64,000 bases of DNA from NCBI GenBank assembly GCA_037043455.1, contig JAWPHD010000235.1, forward strand, positions 434,001 to 498,000. The letters run 5' to 3'. Shown here piece by piece: positions 20,127-31,352 of the stretch. Within the stretch, counting starts at the first letter, position 1; each line of letters begins with the position of its first letter. The notes beneath the pieces were generated by a model that saw only the letters and a list, made by a program, of their open reading frames with translations, did not search any database and had not been told where the DNA came from. The stretch is from Cyrtodaria siliqua (Eukaryota > Mollusca > Bivalvia > Adapedonta > Hiatellidae). The position numbers were made by a program, and so were the translations under genes.

Positions 20127-23020
20127 ATAATGTTTACTGGCGGCAGTTCTAGATCATATTGTAAATGTAAAGTTTTACTGGCGGCAGTTCTAGAACATAG
20201 AACATATTGTACGTATACGTTTTACTGGTGGCAGTTCTAGATCATACTGTACGTATACGTTTTACTGGCGGCAGTTCTAGTTTACTGGCGGCAGTTCTAG
20301 AACATAGAACATAGTGTACGTATAAGTTTTACTGGCGGCAGTTCTAGATCATAGAACATATTGTACGTATAAGTTTTACTGGCGGCAGTTCTAGATCATA
20401 TTGTACGTATAAGTTTTACTGGCGGCAGTTCTAGAACATATTGTTCGTATAAGTTTTACTGGCGGCGTATAAGTTTTACTGGCGGCAGTTCTAGATCATA
20501 TTGTACGTATAAGTTTTACTGGTGGCAGTTCTAGAACATATTGTACGTATAAGTTTTACTGGCGGCAGTTCTAGAACATATTGTACGTATAACCTTTAAT
20601 GGCGGCAGTTTTAGATCATAGTGTAACTATAAGTTTTACTGGCGGCAGTTCTAGAACATAGAACATATTGTACGTATAAGTTTTACTGACGGCAGTTCTA
20701 GATCATATTGTACGTATAAGTTTTACTGGCGGCAGTTCTATACATATTGTACGTATAAGTTTTACTGGCGGCAGTTCTGGAACATATTGTACGTATAAGT
20801 TTTACTGGCGGCAGTTCTAGAACATATTGTACGTATAACCTTTAATGGCGGCAGTTTTAGCTCATATTGTAACTATAAGTTTTACTGGCGGCAGTTCTAG
20901 AACATATTGTACGTATAAGTTTTACTGGCGGCAGTTATAGAACATATTGTACGTATAACCTTTAATGGCGGCAGTTTTAGCTCATATTGTAACTATAAGT
21001 TTTACTGGCGGCAGTTCTAGAACATATTGTACGTATAAGTTTTACTGGCGGCAGTTATAGAACATATTGTACGTATAACCTTTAATGGCGGCAGTTTTAG
21101 CTCATATTGTAACTATAAGTTTTACTGGCGGCAGTTCTAGAACATACTGTACGTATAAGTTTTACTGGCGGCAGTTCTAGAACATATTGTACGTATAAGT
21201 TTTACTGGCGGCAGTTCTGAAACATATTGTACGTATAAGTTTTACTGGCGGCAGTTCTAGAACATAGAACATATTGTACGTATAAGTTTTACTGGCGGCA
21301 GTTCTGAAACATATTGTACGTATAAGTTTTACTGGCGGCAGTTCTAGAACATATTGTACGTATACATATTGTATGTATAAGTTTTACTTCAGTTCTAGAA
21401 CATATTGTACTTATACGTTTTACTGGCGGCAGTTCTGGAACATATAACATATTGTAGGTATAAGTTCTACTGGCGGCAGTACTGAAACATATTGTACGTA
21501 TAAGTTTTACTGGCGGCAGTTCTAGAACAAATTGTACGTATAAGTTTTACTGGCGACAGTTCTAGAACATATTGTACGTATAAGTTTTACTGGCGACAGT
21601 TCTAGAACATATTGTACGTATAAGTTTTACTGGCGGCAGTTCTAGATCATATTGTACGTATAAGTTTTACTGGTGACAGTTCTAGAAGATATTGTACGTA
21701 TAAGTTTTACTGGCGGCAGTTCTAGAACATATTGTACGTATAAATTTTACTGGCTGCAGTTCTAGAACATATTGTACGTATAAGTTTTACTGGCTGCAGT
21801 TCTAGAACATATTGTACGTATAAGTTTTACTGGCGGCAGTTTTAGATCATATTGTACGTATAAGTTTTACTGGCGGCAGTTTTAGATCATATTGTACGTA
21901 TAAATTTTACTGGCGGCAGTTCTGGAACATATTACATATTGTAGGTATAAGTTTTACTGGCGGAAGTTCTAGAACATATTGTACGTATAAGTTTTACTGG
22001 CGGCAGTTCTAGATCATATTGTACGTATAAGTTTTACTGGTGACAGTTCTAGAAGATATTGTACGTATAAGTTTTACTGGCGGCAGTTCTAGAACATAGA
22101 ACATATTATACGTATAAGTTTTACTGGCGGCAGTTCTAGAACTTATTGTACGTATAAATTTTACTGGCGGCAGTTCTAGAACATATTGTACGTATAAGTT
22201 TTACTGGCGGCAGTTCTAGAACATAGAACATATTATACGTATAAGTTTTACTGGCGGCAGTTCTAGATCATATTGTACGTATAAGTTTTACTGGTGACAG
22301 TTCTAGATCATATTGTACGTATAAGTTTTACTGGTGACAGTTCTAGAACATATTGTACGTATACGTTTTACTGGCGGCAGTTCTAGAACATAGAACATAT
22401 TATACGTATAAGTTTTACTGGGGGCAGTTCTAGAACATAGTGTATGTATAAATTTTACTGGCGATAGTTCTAGAACATATTGTACGTATAAGTTTTACTG
22501 GCGGCAGTTCTAGAACATAGAACATATTATACGTATAAGTTTTACTGGCGGCTGTTCTAGATCATATTGTACGTATAAGTTTTACTGGCGGCAGTTCTAG
22601 ATCATATTGTACGTGTAAGTTTTACTGGTGACAGTTCTAGAACATATGGTACGTATAAGTTTTACTGGCGGCAGTTCTAGAACATAGAACATATTATACG
22701 TATAAGCTTTACTGGCGGCAGTTCTAGAACATATTGTACGTATAAATTTTACTGGCGGCAGTTCTAGAACATATTGTACGTATAAGTTTTACTGGCGGCA
22801 GTTCTAGAACATATTATACGTATACGTTTTACTGGCGGCAGTTCTAGATCATATTGTACGTATAAGTTTTACTGGCGGCAGTTCTAGATCATATTGTACG
22901 TATAATTTTACTGGCGGCAGTTATAGATCATATTGTACGTATGAGTTTTACTGGCGACAGTTCTAGAACATATTGCACGTATAAGTTTTACTGGCGGCAG
23001 TTCTAGATCATATTGCACGT
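20127..23020. repeat. 40-bp satellite, block B (about 65-70 units)
   Basis: The consensus is AAGTTTTACTGGCGGCAGTT followed by CTAGAACATATTGTACGTAT. Some units carry an extra AACATAGAAC, others read AACCTTTAATGG, and sets of two or three variant units recur as blocks (for example near 20.83-21.12 kb), so homogenisation is in progress. Aligned to the 48-bp units of block C, the 40-bp unit lacks AATGGAAC between TTTAC and TGGCGG. Confidence 0.9.
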
Positions 23021-23024
23021 ATAA

Positions 23025-23427
23025 TTGGGTTTCTTTGCCTATAAAGTACATTTTAGTCTGATATTTTTTCCCGTACAGCCATGCTTTACAATGGCAAAAC
23101 CGTCAGTTCTAGATCCCCGTGTCCGCATGATCTTTACAATGGAACTTGCGGTATTTCTAGATCCACTTGTACAAATATGTATTACTTTTACAATGAAACT
23201 GGCGGCAATTCTAGATCACATTGTACGCATCTTTACAATTGAACTGAAAGGATTTCTAGATCACATTGTACGTATGATCTTTACAATGGAACTGGCGGGC
23301 TTTCTTAATTCCGTTGTCCGATTAATTTACAATGCATGTGACTGGCGGCAATTCTAGATCAGCATGTCTGTATGATTTTTATAATGGAACTGGTGTCAGT
23401 TCTCGATCATCTTGTCCAAATGATCTT
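23025..23427. repeat. 48-bp satellite, block C (diverged units reaching into the GPCR)
   Basis: Diverged units read ATGATCTTTACAATGGAACT, then GGCGGCAATTCTAGATCACA and TTGTACGT. The units at about 23267-23315, 23316-23373 and 23374-23421 are tandem, and the last one includes the GPCR stop codon and its final coding bases. This block has the least homogenised, most varied units, as expected at the edge or origin of an array. Confidence 0.8.
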
Positions 23428-24544
23428 TTCCTACAACAACACCAGCGACAAATTGATTTTCGAAACTTTGCACTTATGCAACAATACAGTATAAATATGA
23501 TTGGATAACTAACATAAACTAGCATGTTGGCTGCTCTGCTTAGTGCATTTATCGTCGATTCACTCAGAAGGTCTGTCCCGTGAACAGTTGCTAGCGTCCA
23601 AAATATCAAGACGACTCCGATCGGAAGTTCTACAATTACGACTATGATGATAACGATAATGATGATGGTCGTCATTCGTAAGCTCTCATTTAGCCGTTTC
23701 TTTCCGGTTATGAAATTCCTTTCAAACCTAGTTGCTGTTATGTTGTTTCGTAACTGTTCCGAGTTTCTTAGACTTTTTAACATAAGCGTATCTATGACTA
23801 TGAGACAAGTACATGGAATGAATTTGACAAATATTATTACAAACCAATGGTAGCTCAGTTCGTACATGGCGGCCATATTTTTAAGAAATGGCGGATAAGA
23901 GGCCCGACATGTATGTTTTCCTGACGCAGCGTTACAAATATCACTAACAGATAAGTGGTCTTTAGTAGAGTTGTTAGTGAAGTTCGAGCCGTTTATTGCA
24001 TGTAAACTGCTAGTGGAAATTATTTTCACAGGTATATAATTCGTGTCTATAAATCTACAGAGATGCCCCAACGTAGCGAAGATGTACACAGCAATTATTA
24101 ACAACACGCTTCTCTTCGGAAAGCAGATTCGCCGAACAAGAAATGGATGTCTAACCGCCAGGTAACGATCAAACGCCAGTATCACCGTCAGCCATACCGA
24201 TGCAGTATGGGTAATCGTCGGCAGGTACTTGGTAAAGTATCCCCATATTCTACAATACTCAAATGGGATGTAGTCCGGCCACACGCCATCCACGTACATG
24301 TACAGAATCGCAATGGAGGGGATGAGTACCGTCAATGTGTCAGATATCGCCATGGCGATAAGAATGATGTTTAACGCCGAAAGCATCTTCTCTTTAACGA
24401 ATGTCGTAATCACTAACATATTTGTTATCATCGTCACTACAGCAATGGGAATGACACTAAGTTTTACGACATCTTCACCCTCGTCATGCTTGTTCCATGA
24501 CCATGGATTCATGACGTAGGAATCGTAATCCTCGTTTAACAGCT
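23379..24544 (-). CDS. Class A (rhodopsin-like) neuropeptide-type GPCR, 3' coding exon
   Basis: The frame encodes seven hydrophobic segments and class A landmarks: Asn of TM1 in TNMLV, Asp of TM2 in AISDTL, Cys before TM3 (EYCRIW), DRY in FDRYLAVRHP, an ELPIG motif in TM6 where many receptors have CWxP, and SYPIIFILY in TM7 in place of NPxxY. ELP-G in TM6 is known from FMRFamide/myosuppressin/sex-peptide-type receptors, so a peptide ligand is likely. The second extracellular loop has several N-glycosylation sites and a cysteine; the tail has a CRWCCCRK cluster suited to palmitoylation. The exon start is set by a polypyrimidine tract and TTTTCCAG at 24545, so the open frame's first 13 residues are probably intronic and the true start lies in an upstream exon not found here. 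The last 12-13 codons and stop coincide with a satellite monomer. Confidence 0.9.
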
Positions 24545-24865
24545 CTGGAAAAGAAACGCAAATGTAAAAATAGATGAAGAACACAATTAATGTATTTCAT
24601 ATTTAATTATAACGTTTTAAGCTTGAATTCTGAACAGTTATATCAGTACATCATGAATTCACTGATCACTCCAGATGGACATGTGTGTTTTTATTTAAAC
24701 AATAATTAAAGGTAACATGCGGCTAAATCTGATGTACAGGGTGTCCAAAAATAAAAGGGTACCTAAAATAAACATCTGTTACTTTTTTATTTCTTAAGAT
24801 CAATTAACATAATTGTATACAAGTGTACACTATTTACCTCCCTTTACAACTATAACATATTTTTT
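24545..24865. other. Intron or upstream region of the GPCR
   Basis: AT-rich sequence following the inferred 3' splice site on the minus strand. CAGGGTGTCCAAAAATAAAA at about 24738 resembles a mariner terminal repeat, but no partner end is seen. Confidence 0.4.
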
Positions 24866-25084
24866 CCAACAGATGGCGCTAAACACGAAGTGACGTCATA
24901 CATACTTGAAGATGTCATTTTCAAGTAGATGAAGCCCTGTTTTCTCAGTATATAGCATTGAGAGTGTTCAGAAATTAATTTGATATCACTGGAAGCCATT
25001 TTTATGAATGATGTCATCAAACTATTTGAAAATGACATCATTAAGTATGTATGGCGTCACTTCCTGTTTAGCACTATCTATTGG
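24866..25084. mobile_element. About 210-bp MITE with about 58-bp inverted repeats
   Basis: AGATGGCGCTAAACACGAAG, TGACGTCATACATACTTGAA and GATGTCATTTTCAAGTAG at the left pair with the inverse right end (about 25022-25079) with about seven mismatches, and TCCAA continues the match outward. The interior also contains ATGATGTCATCA words. Non-coding. Confidence 0.75.
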
Positions 25085-25093
25085 ACAAATATT

Positions 25094-25250
25094 TTGCGAT
25101 GGTCGGTGGTAAGATGCGATGGTAAAATGCGATGATCGATGGTAAGATGCGATCGACCATCGACCATCGCATCTTACCATCGCATCTTACCATCGACCAT
25201 CGCATCTTACCATCGATCATCGCATCTTACCATCGGCCATCGACCTAACA
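25094..25250. repeat. Palindromic array of GCGATGGTAAGAT units
   Basis: Units of about 13-20 bases (GATGGTAAGATGCGATGGTA) run in one orientation to about 25155 and then in the opposite orientation (CGCATCTTACCATCGACCAT) to about 25250, so the stretch can fold into a long, imperfect hairpin. Confidence 0.75.
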
Positions 25251-25799
25251 GGACACCGTAAAATCAAGCCTGAATTGAGTGTAGTCATTCCAAGAAATGG
25301 TTGTGTCCTGAAACGTGTCCATTTACACTTTTTGTCACATGGCATCAGCCATGTAAACTTTTCTTTAAACTGTTCTCAAATAAGACATTTCATACTATAC
25401 AGAAGCAGGCGTATAACGCAGTGTGTATGCTTTTCCATATTGTATTCTGTATGATGTTAATTGTTTGAAATGTTTTACGTCAAGGTTTGGAATGAAAGTT
25501 TATTTTTAGAAGACATGGTATAACAGGAAGTATACATTTATTTATACATCAGAATCATTGTAATACTCTTAATAAGTGTGCCTGCCGGGCTCGCAATAGG
25601 AAAGCAATTTCAAAAGGAATGTTTAGGACGATTTCCCATGAATAAATAACAAATAAAAAATATAAAATATAATTTTAACATGAAATATGGATCAGATACG
25701 AATCAGAAAGAGATACACTATATATATTTACAATTTCGCCAGCCTTCAGTTGAATCGAAAACTCCATTATTATGTTTCCAAATTATTTTATAAGTTATA
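25251..25799. other. Non-coding stretch
   Basis: No gene recognised; AT-rich. Confidence 0.4.
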
Positions 25800-26552
25800 G
25801 AGATGATCATGATGCCTTATATAGTTGATCATGATGCGTTATATATATGATCAAGATGCGTTATATAGGTGATAATGATGCGTTATATAGATGATCAAGG
25901 TGCATTATATAGATGCTCATGATGCGTTATATAGATGATCATGATGTGTTATATAGATGATCATGATGCCTTATATAGATGCTCATGATGCGTTACATAG
26001 ATGAGCATGATGCGATATATAGATGCTCATGATGCGTTATATATATATGAGCATGATGCGTTATATAGATGATCATGATGTGTTATATAGATGATCATGA
26101 TGCGTTATATAGATGATCATGATGCCTTATATAGATGCTCATGATGCGTTACATAGATGCTCATGATGCGTTACATAGATGCTTATGATGCGTTATGTAG
26201 ATGATCAAGATGCGTTATATAGATGCTCATGATGCGTTATATAGATGATCATGATGCGTTATGTAGATGATCAAGATGCGTTATATAGATGCTCATGATG
26301 CGTTATATATATTATATATATGAGCATGATGCGTTATATAAATGAGCATGATGCGTTATATAGATGATTATGATGCGTTATATAGATGTTCATGATGCGT
26401 TATATAGATGCTCATGATGCGTTATATAGATGATCATGATGCGTTATATAGATGATCGAGATGCGTTATATAGATGCTCATGATGCGTTATATAGATGGA
26501 TGCTCATGATGCGTTATATAGATGATCATGATGTGTTATATAGATGATCATG
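25800..26552. repeat. 22-bp minisatellite, first array
   Basis: About 34 units of ATGATGCGTTATATAGATGC or ...GATGATC, mainly 22 bp. TGATCA-containing and TGCTCA-containing units are interspersed; insertions such as ATATTATATATATGAGC occur at matching places in this and the next array. Confidence 0.9.
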
Positions 26553-26885
26553 ATAACTGGGGTTCAGTATTTATCATTTAAAGTAGCTATCCGACCAACA
26601 ACAGCCACATTTTGCAACATATGTACACGGTTTCAAAACCTATTGACGACGAGGCATATATATATTATATATCAGTAATATTTATAGCATACTTTTTCGA
26701 GTATATGCGATTTATACTGCTTCTCGAGGGCCGCAGTATTTCATCAGTTACTGAGAATATGTATATACTGTTATCTGTTATCCACAATCGGTATCGAGTG
26801 ACGAGAAAAAGGTTGTTCCCCACCCTCCCCACGTATGGTAAACTCTCAGCAAAACTACTGTATATATAGCATCTATTTTAAGATA
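26553..26885. repeat. Unique spacer of the higher-order repeat, copy 1
   Basis: Begins ATAACTGGGGTTCAGTATTT and runs through GTACACGGTTTCAAAACC, GACGACGAGGCATATATATA, TCATCAGTTACTGAGAATAT and CCCCACCCTCCCCACGTATG. Almost identical to 27682-28015. An 85-codon frame over it has stops in the other copy's reading context and no recognisable domain, so it is not called a gene. Confidence 0.85.
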
Positions 26886-27681
26886 AATATATATGAGCAA
26901 GATGCGTTATATATGTATAGATGCGTTATATATATGATCATGATGTGTTATATAGATGATCATGATGCCTTATATAGATGCTCATGATGCGTTACATAGA
27001 TGCTCATGATGTGTTACATAGATGAGCATGATGCGTTATATAGATGCTCATGATATGTTATATAGATGATCAAGATGCGTAATGTAGATGAACAAGATGC
27101 GTTAAATAGATGATCATGATGCGTTATATAGATGCTCATGATGCGTTATATAGATGATCAAGATGCGTTATATAGATTATCATGACGCGTTATATAGATG
27201 TTAATGATGCGTTATATAGATGCTCATGATGCGTTATATAGATGATCAAGATGCGTTATATAGATTATCATGACGCGTTATATAGATGTTAATGATGCGT
27301 TATATAGATGCTCATGATGCGGTATATAGGTGATCATGATGCGTTACATATATGAGCAAGATGCGTTATATAGATGCTCATGATGCGTTATGTAGATGGT
27401 CAAGATGCGTTATATAGATGCTCATGATGCGTTATATAGATGATCATGATGCGTTATATATATTATATATATGAGCATGATGCGTTATATAAATGAGCAT
27501 GATGCGTTATATAGATGATCATGATGCGTTATATAGATGCTCATGATGCGTTATATAGATGATCATGATGCGTTATATAGATGATCAAGATGCGTTATAT
27601 AGATGCTCATGATGCGTTATATAGATGGATGCTCATGATGCGTTATATAGATGATCATGATGTGTTATATAGATGATCATG
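26886..27681. repeat. 22-bp minisatellite, second array
   Basis: Same units as the first array (about 36), with the same terminal series (GATGGATGCTCATGATGCGT then TGATGTGTTATATAGATG) before the spacer, showing that array and spacer were duplicated together with a period of about 1129 bp. Confidence 0.9.
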
Positions 27682-28015
27682 ATAACTGGGGTTCAGTATT
27701 TATCATTTAAAGTAGCTATCCGACCAACAACAGCCACATTTTGCAACATATGCACACGGTTTCAAAACCTTTTGACGACGAGGCATATATATATTATATA
27801 TAAGTAATATTTATAGCATACTTTTTCGAGTATATGCGATTTATACTGCTTCTCGAGGGCCGCAGTATTTCATCAGTTACTGAGAATATGTATATACTGT
27901 TATCTGTTATCCACAATCGGTATCGAGTGACGAGAAAAATGTTGTTCCCCACCCTCCCCACGTATGGTAAACTCTCAGCAAAACTACTGTATATATAACA
28001 TCTATTTTAAGATAA
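27682..28015. repeat. Unique spacer of the higher-order repeat, copy 2
   Basis: Near-identical to 26553-26885, differing at a few positions (for example GCACACGG for GTACACGG). Confidence 0.85.
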
Positions 28016-28898
28016 ATATTTAGCTGTGGGCATTATTAAAAAATATAAAGAAGATGTCTTGAAACGATAAAAAAAGGTTTTTAAAAAGTCTATATATTTC
28101 TTTACTTAAGACTGTTTAGAAGCTTTATGAATACGGATCAAAGTCTACGTAATGCAAAGTTAAGTCATAAACAACCACAATCAAAGGAAAGCAGATATAT
28201 TCTTTTCTGGATATAATTTATTTATATGTTTCCTTTCTATAATTGTGAAACAATAGTACATGTAGTTGGTTAATTTAAAGTTATCTGTCGTTGGCGAAAT
28301 GTATTTCATCAGTTACTGAGAATATTTATATACTGTTATCTGTAATCCACAATCGGTATCGAGTGACGAGGAAAAGGTTGTTTCCCACCCTCCCCACGTA
28401 TGGTAAAATTTATGTTATTTACCGTTAACTTTTTTTCTTCTTTTTTTTTTAAATCTTTATTGTCTGTTATCATCAAATTCAATTTATAATCCTGTTACGT
28501 GACACTCCTCATTTTAAAAGATAGAAAATGTGAACATGTAAAACAGTTAAATAATAGTTGACTTAAAGAGTCATACAGTTGACCATTTAGACTTCATATG
28601 TTTTAATACTTGTCAATTTAAAAACGCAATACATTATCAAAGGAGCGTTTATTGTCAATATACATTTACATAAATGCCAAACACGATTTTCGCTAAAGTT
28701 ACTCCCCTTGACACAAAGAACTCCATTTATATTTTGAACGCAGCAGACGGGAGCTGTTGTTTAGATCAGTTTTCAGGTAAATTTAGGTATTCAAAACCGT
28801 TACACGATGAATAAATTACATTGTTATGTACTAAGAATTATGAAGAACATTGATAAATACTCGATATAGGCTTGCATTTATCAATTTCCTTACGCTCG
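28016..28898. other. Non-coding stretch with a third partial spacer copy
   Basis: At about 28297-28408 the sequence repeats part of the 26.55-kb spacer (TATTTCATCAGTTACTGAGA through CCCACCCTCCCCACGTATGG). The rest holds no recognised gene. Confidence 0.55.
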
Positions 28899-28905
28899 CA
28901 AATAT

Positions 28906-29233
28906 CAGGGAGTACGTCATAGGGAGAAGAAACGGGTTCATAAACGCTCTAGTTTATCGATTTATGTTGTCGCGCTAGAACGCCGCCATTTACTATTTTA
29001 TCGTACAGGTAAATCGATCGCAAGCGCGTTTCACGGACACAGCGCTTTTCACAAGTAAGCATTATCGTGTTTGTATGCGTCAGTAAACGATACTCCCTGT
29101 CGATACATATAATTTAAATTTTAAAAATAATACGACGATTATGTTGTAAAATAATTTCTTTATTGAGTGCGCTAAACCATTTTGCCGAATTGTGTAGGCA
29201 AATGGGTGAAATCATACTTTGAAAACGACCATC
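28906..29233 (+). repeat. Left terminal inverted repeat
   Basis: Starts CAGGGAGTACGTCATAGGGA and ends GAAAACGACCATC. It includes an inner ACTCCCTG word (about 29092-29099), an inverse of the tip. Confidence 0.9.
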
Positions 29234-29408
29234 GATTGTTGTAAATGTATTTCGAGCTGGCAATGAAAATAAAAACCTCGTGATGTTTTTACACCTCTTT
29301 ATATATTTTTCTTTTCATTTTGTTGTATTTTAATTATGCTCTATACATATTCACGACAATAGACTACTTGTTTACGACAACAGATTACTGCTTTTGTAAT
29401 TGCATTAG
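29233..29408 (+). repeat. Subterminal segment duplicated outside the transposon
   Basis: CGATTGTTGTAAATGTATTT through TGTAATTGCATTAG is repeated in direct orientation at 33139-33314, without visible differences over about 176 bp. Confidence 0.8.
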
Positions 29409-29551
29409 CATTTGTGTATTTTTATACTTGTTCATTTTATTTTTCGTATTGTTATTTATATATATATTTAATAAAATATGTACAAAATGTCTTTGTTTTT
29501 CCGTCACACTTGGAAGAAAATTTATTTCATATTTTAGAAATGTATAAATAC

Positions 29552-29666
29552 CTGTGTTGCCACATAAAAGATGTTGCCAGCGTCCACAAATGTCGCAGAC
29601 TACGGCGCGGTGGTTTTTAAACACACCCTTGTGACAATGTATACACGGAACACCAACAGAAGGCAT
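29552..29666 (-). CDS. PHD-like zinc-finger exon of the transposon
   Basis: From ATG 29666 the minus strand encodes PCIHCHKGVF ... VVCDICGRWQHLLCGNTG, that is C-x2-C, C-x2-C and W-x-H-x3-C, a PHD/treble-clef-like zinc-binding pattern often seen near the N-terminus of large transposon proteins in molluscs. The exon ends in CACAG|GTATTT (donor at 29551). The frame past the donor is AT-rich and non-informative. It may continue an exon further upstream (31352-31106) on the same strand. The 5' border could be an acceptor rather than this ATG; no convincing polypyrimidine tract is seen. Confidence 0.6.
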
Positions 29667-30202
29667 GGTAGCAGTGGATAACTTTCCAGTGTTTAGGATG
29701 AGAAGGTTGTGAGGTTTTCAAAAAAATACTATCAATTTTATAGAAATGTTAGGCTTGGGTTAAACCAAATTGATATAAATAAAATAATAAAAATACTAAT
29801 AATAAATTATTAAAGGTCATCAATTATTCAATCAGTGTTAAAGCAATTGCGATTGCATTCTGATTGCCAATTATTCTTGAGTGAACCCTTTTCAGTGGCA
29901 TACTTTAATTTGTGTGGGTAATTATCTGTGTACCTGAGTGCAAACTGATACCTTTTATATCATAACACTATCTACTTTTAAGGGAGCTGGACTAAGATTA
30001 TGTTTTATTATTATTTTCAAATCGGGAAAATGGATATTATTTATAAACTTGAGGTAATGCAAAACATACATTAATTATTGTCTTATAGCTATTGTTGACT
30101 CAATTTACGTTTATTTTCTCAAAATATCATTTAATATTCATTCTAAATAACTCACATACATGTTTATACTCACTTATATTCATTAAATATTTGTTTTAAA
30201 AT

Positions 30203-30297
30203 GTGGTCCGGGTCGTCCTAAAACGTGGTCCGGGTCGTCCTAAATGTGGTCCGGGTTGTCTGGTCCGGGTCGTCCCATGGTCCGGGTTGTCCCTAAT
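30203..30297. repeat. About 20-bp tandem repeat (GTGGTCCGGGTCGTCCTAAA)
   Basis: Four to five imperfect units, the later ones shortened. Lies inside the transposon. Confidence 0.75.
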
Positions 30298-30581
30298 TCC
30301 TTTCTCAGAACACGAGGTGAATTTATGGTTGAAATATTTCCTCAAGGTACATATGTACCCGGGGTACGTTAGTGTAGTACACTGTGCAACATAGACCCGT
30401 TCAGCATAATTAACACACAGCACACATTTTTCAAAATGTATACACTTCAATCAATCCTACATTTTATGTGACTTTGTTTTAAAAATGGGCCCAGTACCTC
30501 ATATGCCTTCGTTAACAGAATTTGTTTTAATTTTCAGCTTGTTTCGACATCAGTGATACGAGTTGACGGATCTGAAACATC

Positions 30582-30680
30582 ATGGGGAAACGACGTAAGA
30601 AGATAGGCAGAACTAAGAAGCGCCATCCGAGCCAGTCCCAGCAGCCACCTGGGGGGCACATCTTTGTCAATTACTCTTAG
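30582..30680 (+). CDS. Small basic ORF, 32 residues, antisense to the transposon exons
   Basis: ATG 30582 to TAG 30680 encodes a strongly basic start (MGKRRKKIGRTKKRHPSQSQ) and a glycine/proline-rich end. It is preceded at about 30520-30537 by TTTTAATTTTCAG, which could be a 3' splice site. The local composition is GC-richer than its surroundings. It may be a genuine exon of a plus-strand transposon gene, a nuclear-localisation-like module, or chance. Confidence 0.3.
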   Translation: MGKRRKKIGRTKKRHPSQSQQPPGGHIFVNYS

Positions 30681-31105
30681 GGAGAAAAGTTAAATGTTTT
30701 ACTTTTCACTTCTGAACACTCCGATATATCAGGGAGTAATGTTACTGATTATATTTTGTTCTTAACAGACTGCTCAAAAGCTAAAGAGATGCAGTAAGTT
30801 GTTTGCCCTTTAGATTATATTGTTGAGTATATAAAAATTTCATGTTGTTTACTTCTGATAATTATTTGGCGTTTTATTTCGGATTGTTAAATTGTATGGC
30901 AAAACATATGATAATACATTATGACATGTCCTTATAAATCGTTAATGTTTTAATAAACTGGTTTGTACTATGCATCTGTATATATTATTTCTTTGTTCAA
31001 TCCCTCCTTAATCCCGATAGTAACAGCTCATTGACACCACGATAATGGCACGGTTTAATATCATAACTCACAGAGACTGATGCTATGTAATATAAAAGTA
31101 TATAC

Positions 31106-31352
31106 CTTTTACGTTGTTAATCCCATGTTTCTGTCGCAAATGTCCCCGCAGACCAGAAATAGAGGAATACTCATTTTCACACTCGGAGCAACGATATTTC
31201 TTTGAGGATCCCTTAGTTATTGTTTTTTGTTTTTTAGATGTCATTGACTCATCCTCAGACAGTTCTATCTCACTACATGTGTATTCACCTAAGACAAGAT
31301 CTAAATCAATATCATCATCCCACAATAAAAAATCCGCTTTTCCATAAGACAT
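31106..31352 (-). CDS. C2H2 zinc-finger exon of the transposon
   Basis: From ATG 31352 the minus strand encodes an acidic N-terminal segment (DDDIDLDLVLGEY), a basic linker (SKKQKTITKGSSKK) and one classical finger, CSECENEYSSISGLRGHLRQ plus KH, with C-x2-C-x12-H-x4-H spacing. The exon ends in AAAAG|GTATAT (donor at 31105). About 82 residues. The position, 0.9 kb inside the right TIR and pointing inward, fits the first coding exon of the transposon gene; the next exon may be the PHD-like one at 29.6 kb. Confidence 0.6.

Noticed and set aside
20127..23020. Possible CRISPR-like array
   Set aside because: Contiguous 40-bp satellite units, no spacers.
25800..27681. Possible CRISPR-like array
   Set aside because: Units are contiguous 22-bp repeats without unique spacers, in animal DNA; no cas genes.
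30196..30450. 84-codon minus-strand frame with PGPHLGRPGPRF repeats
   Set aside because: Derived from the 20-bp tandem repeat at 30203-30297.
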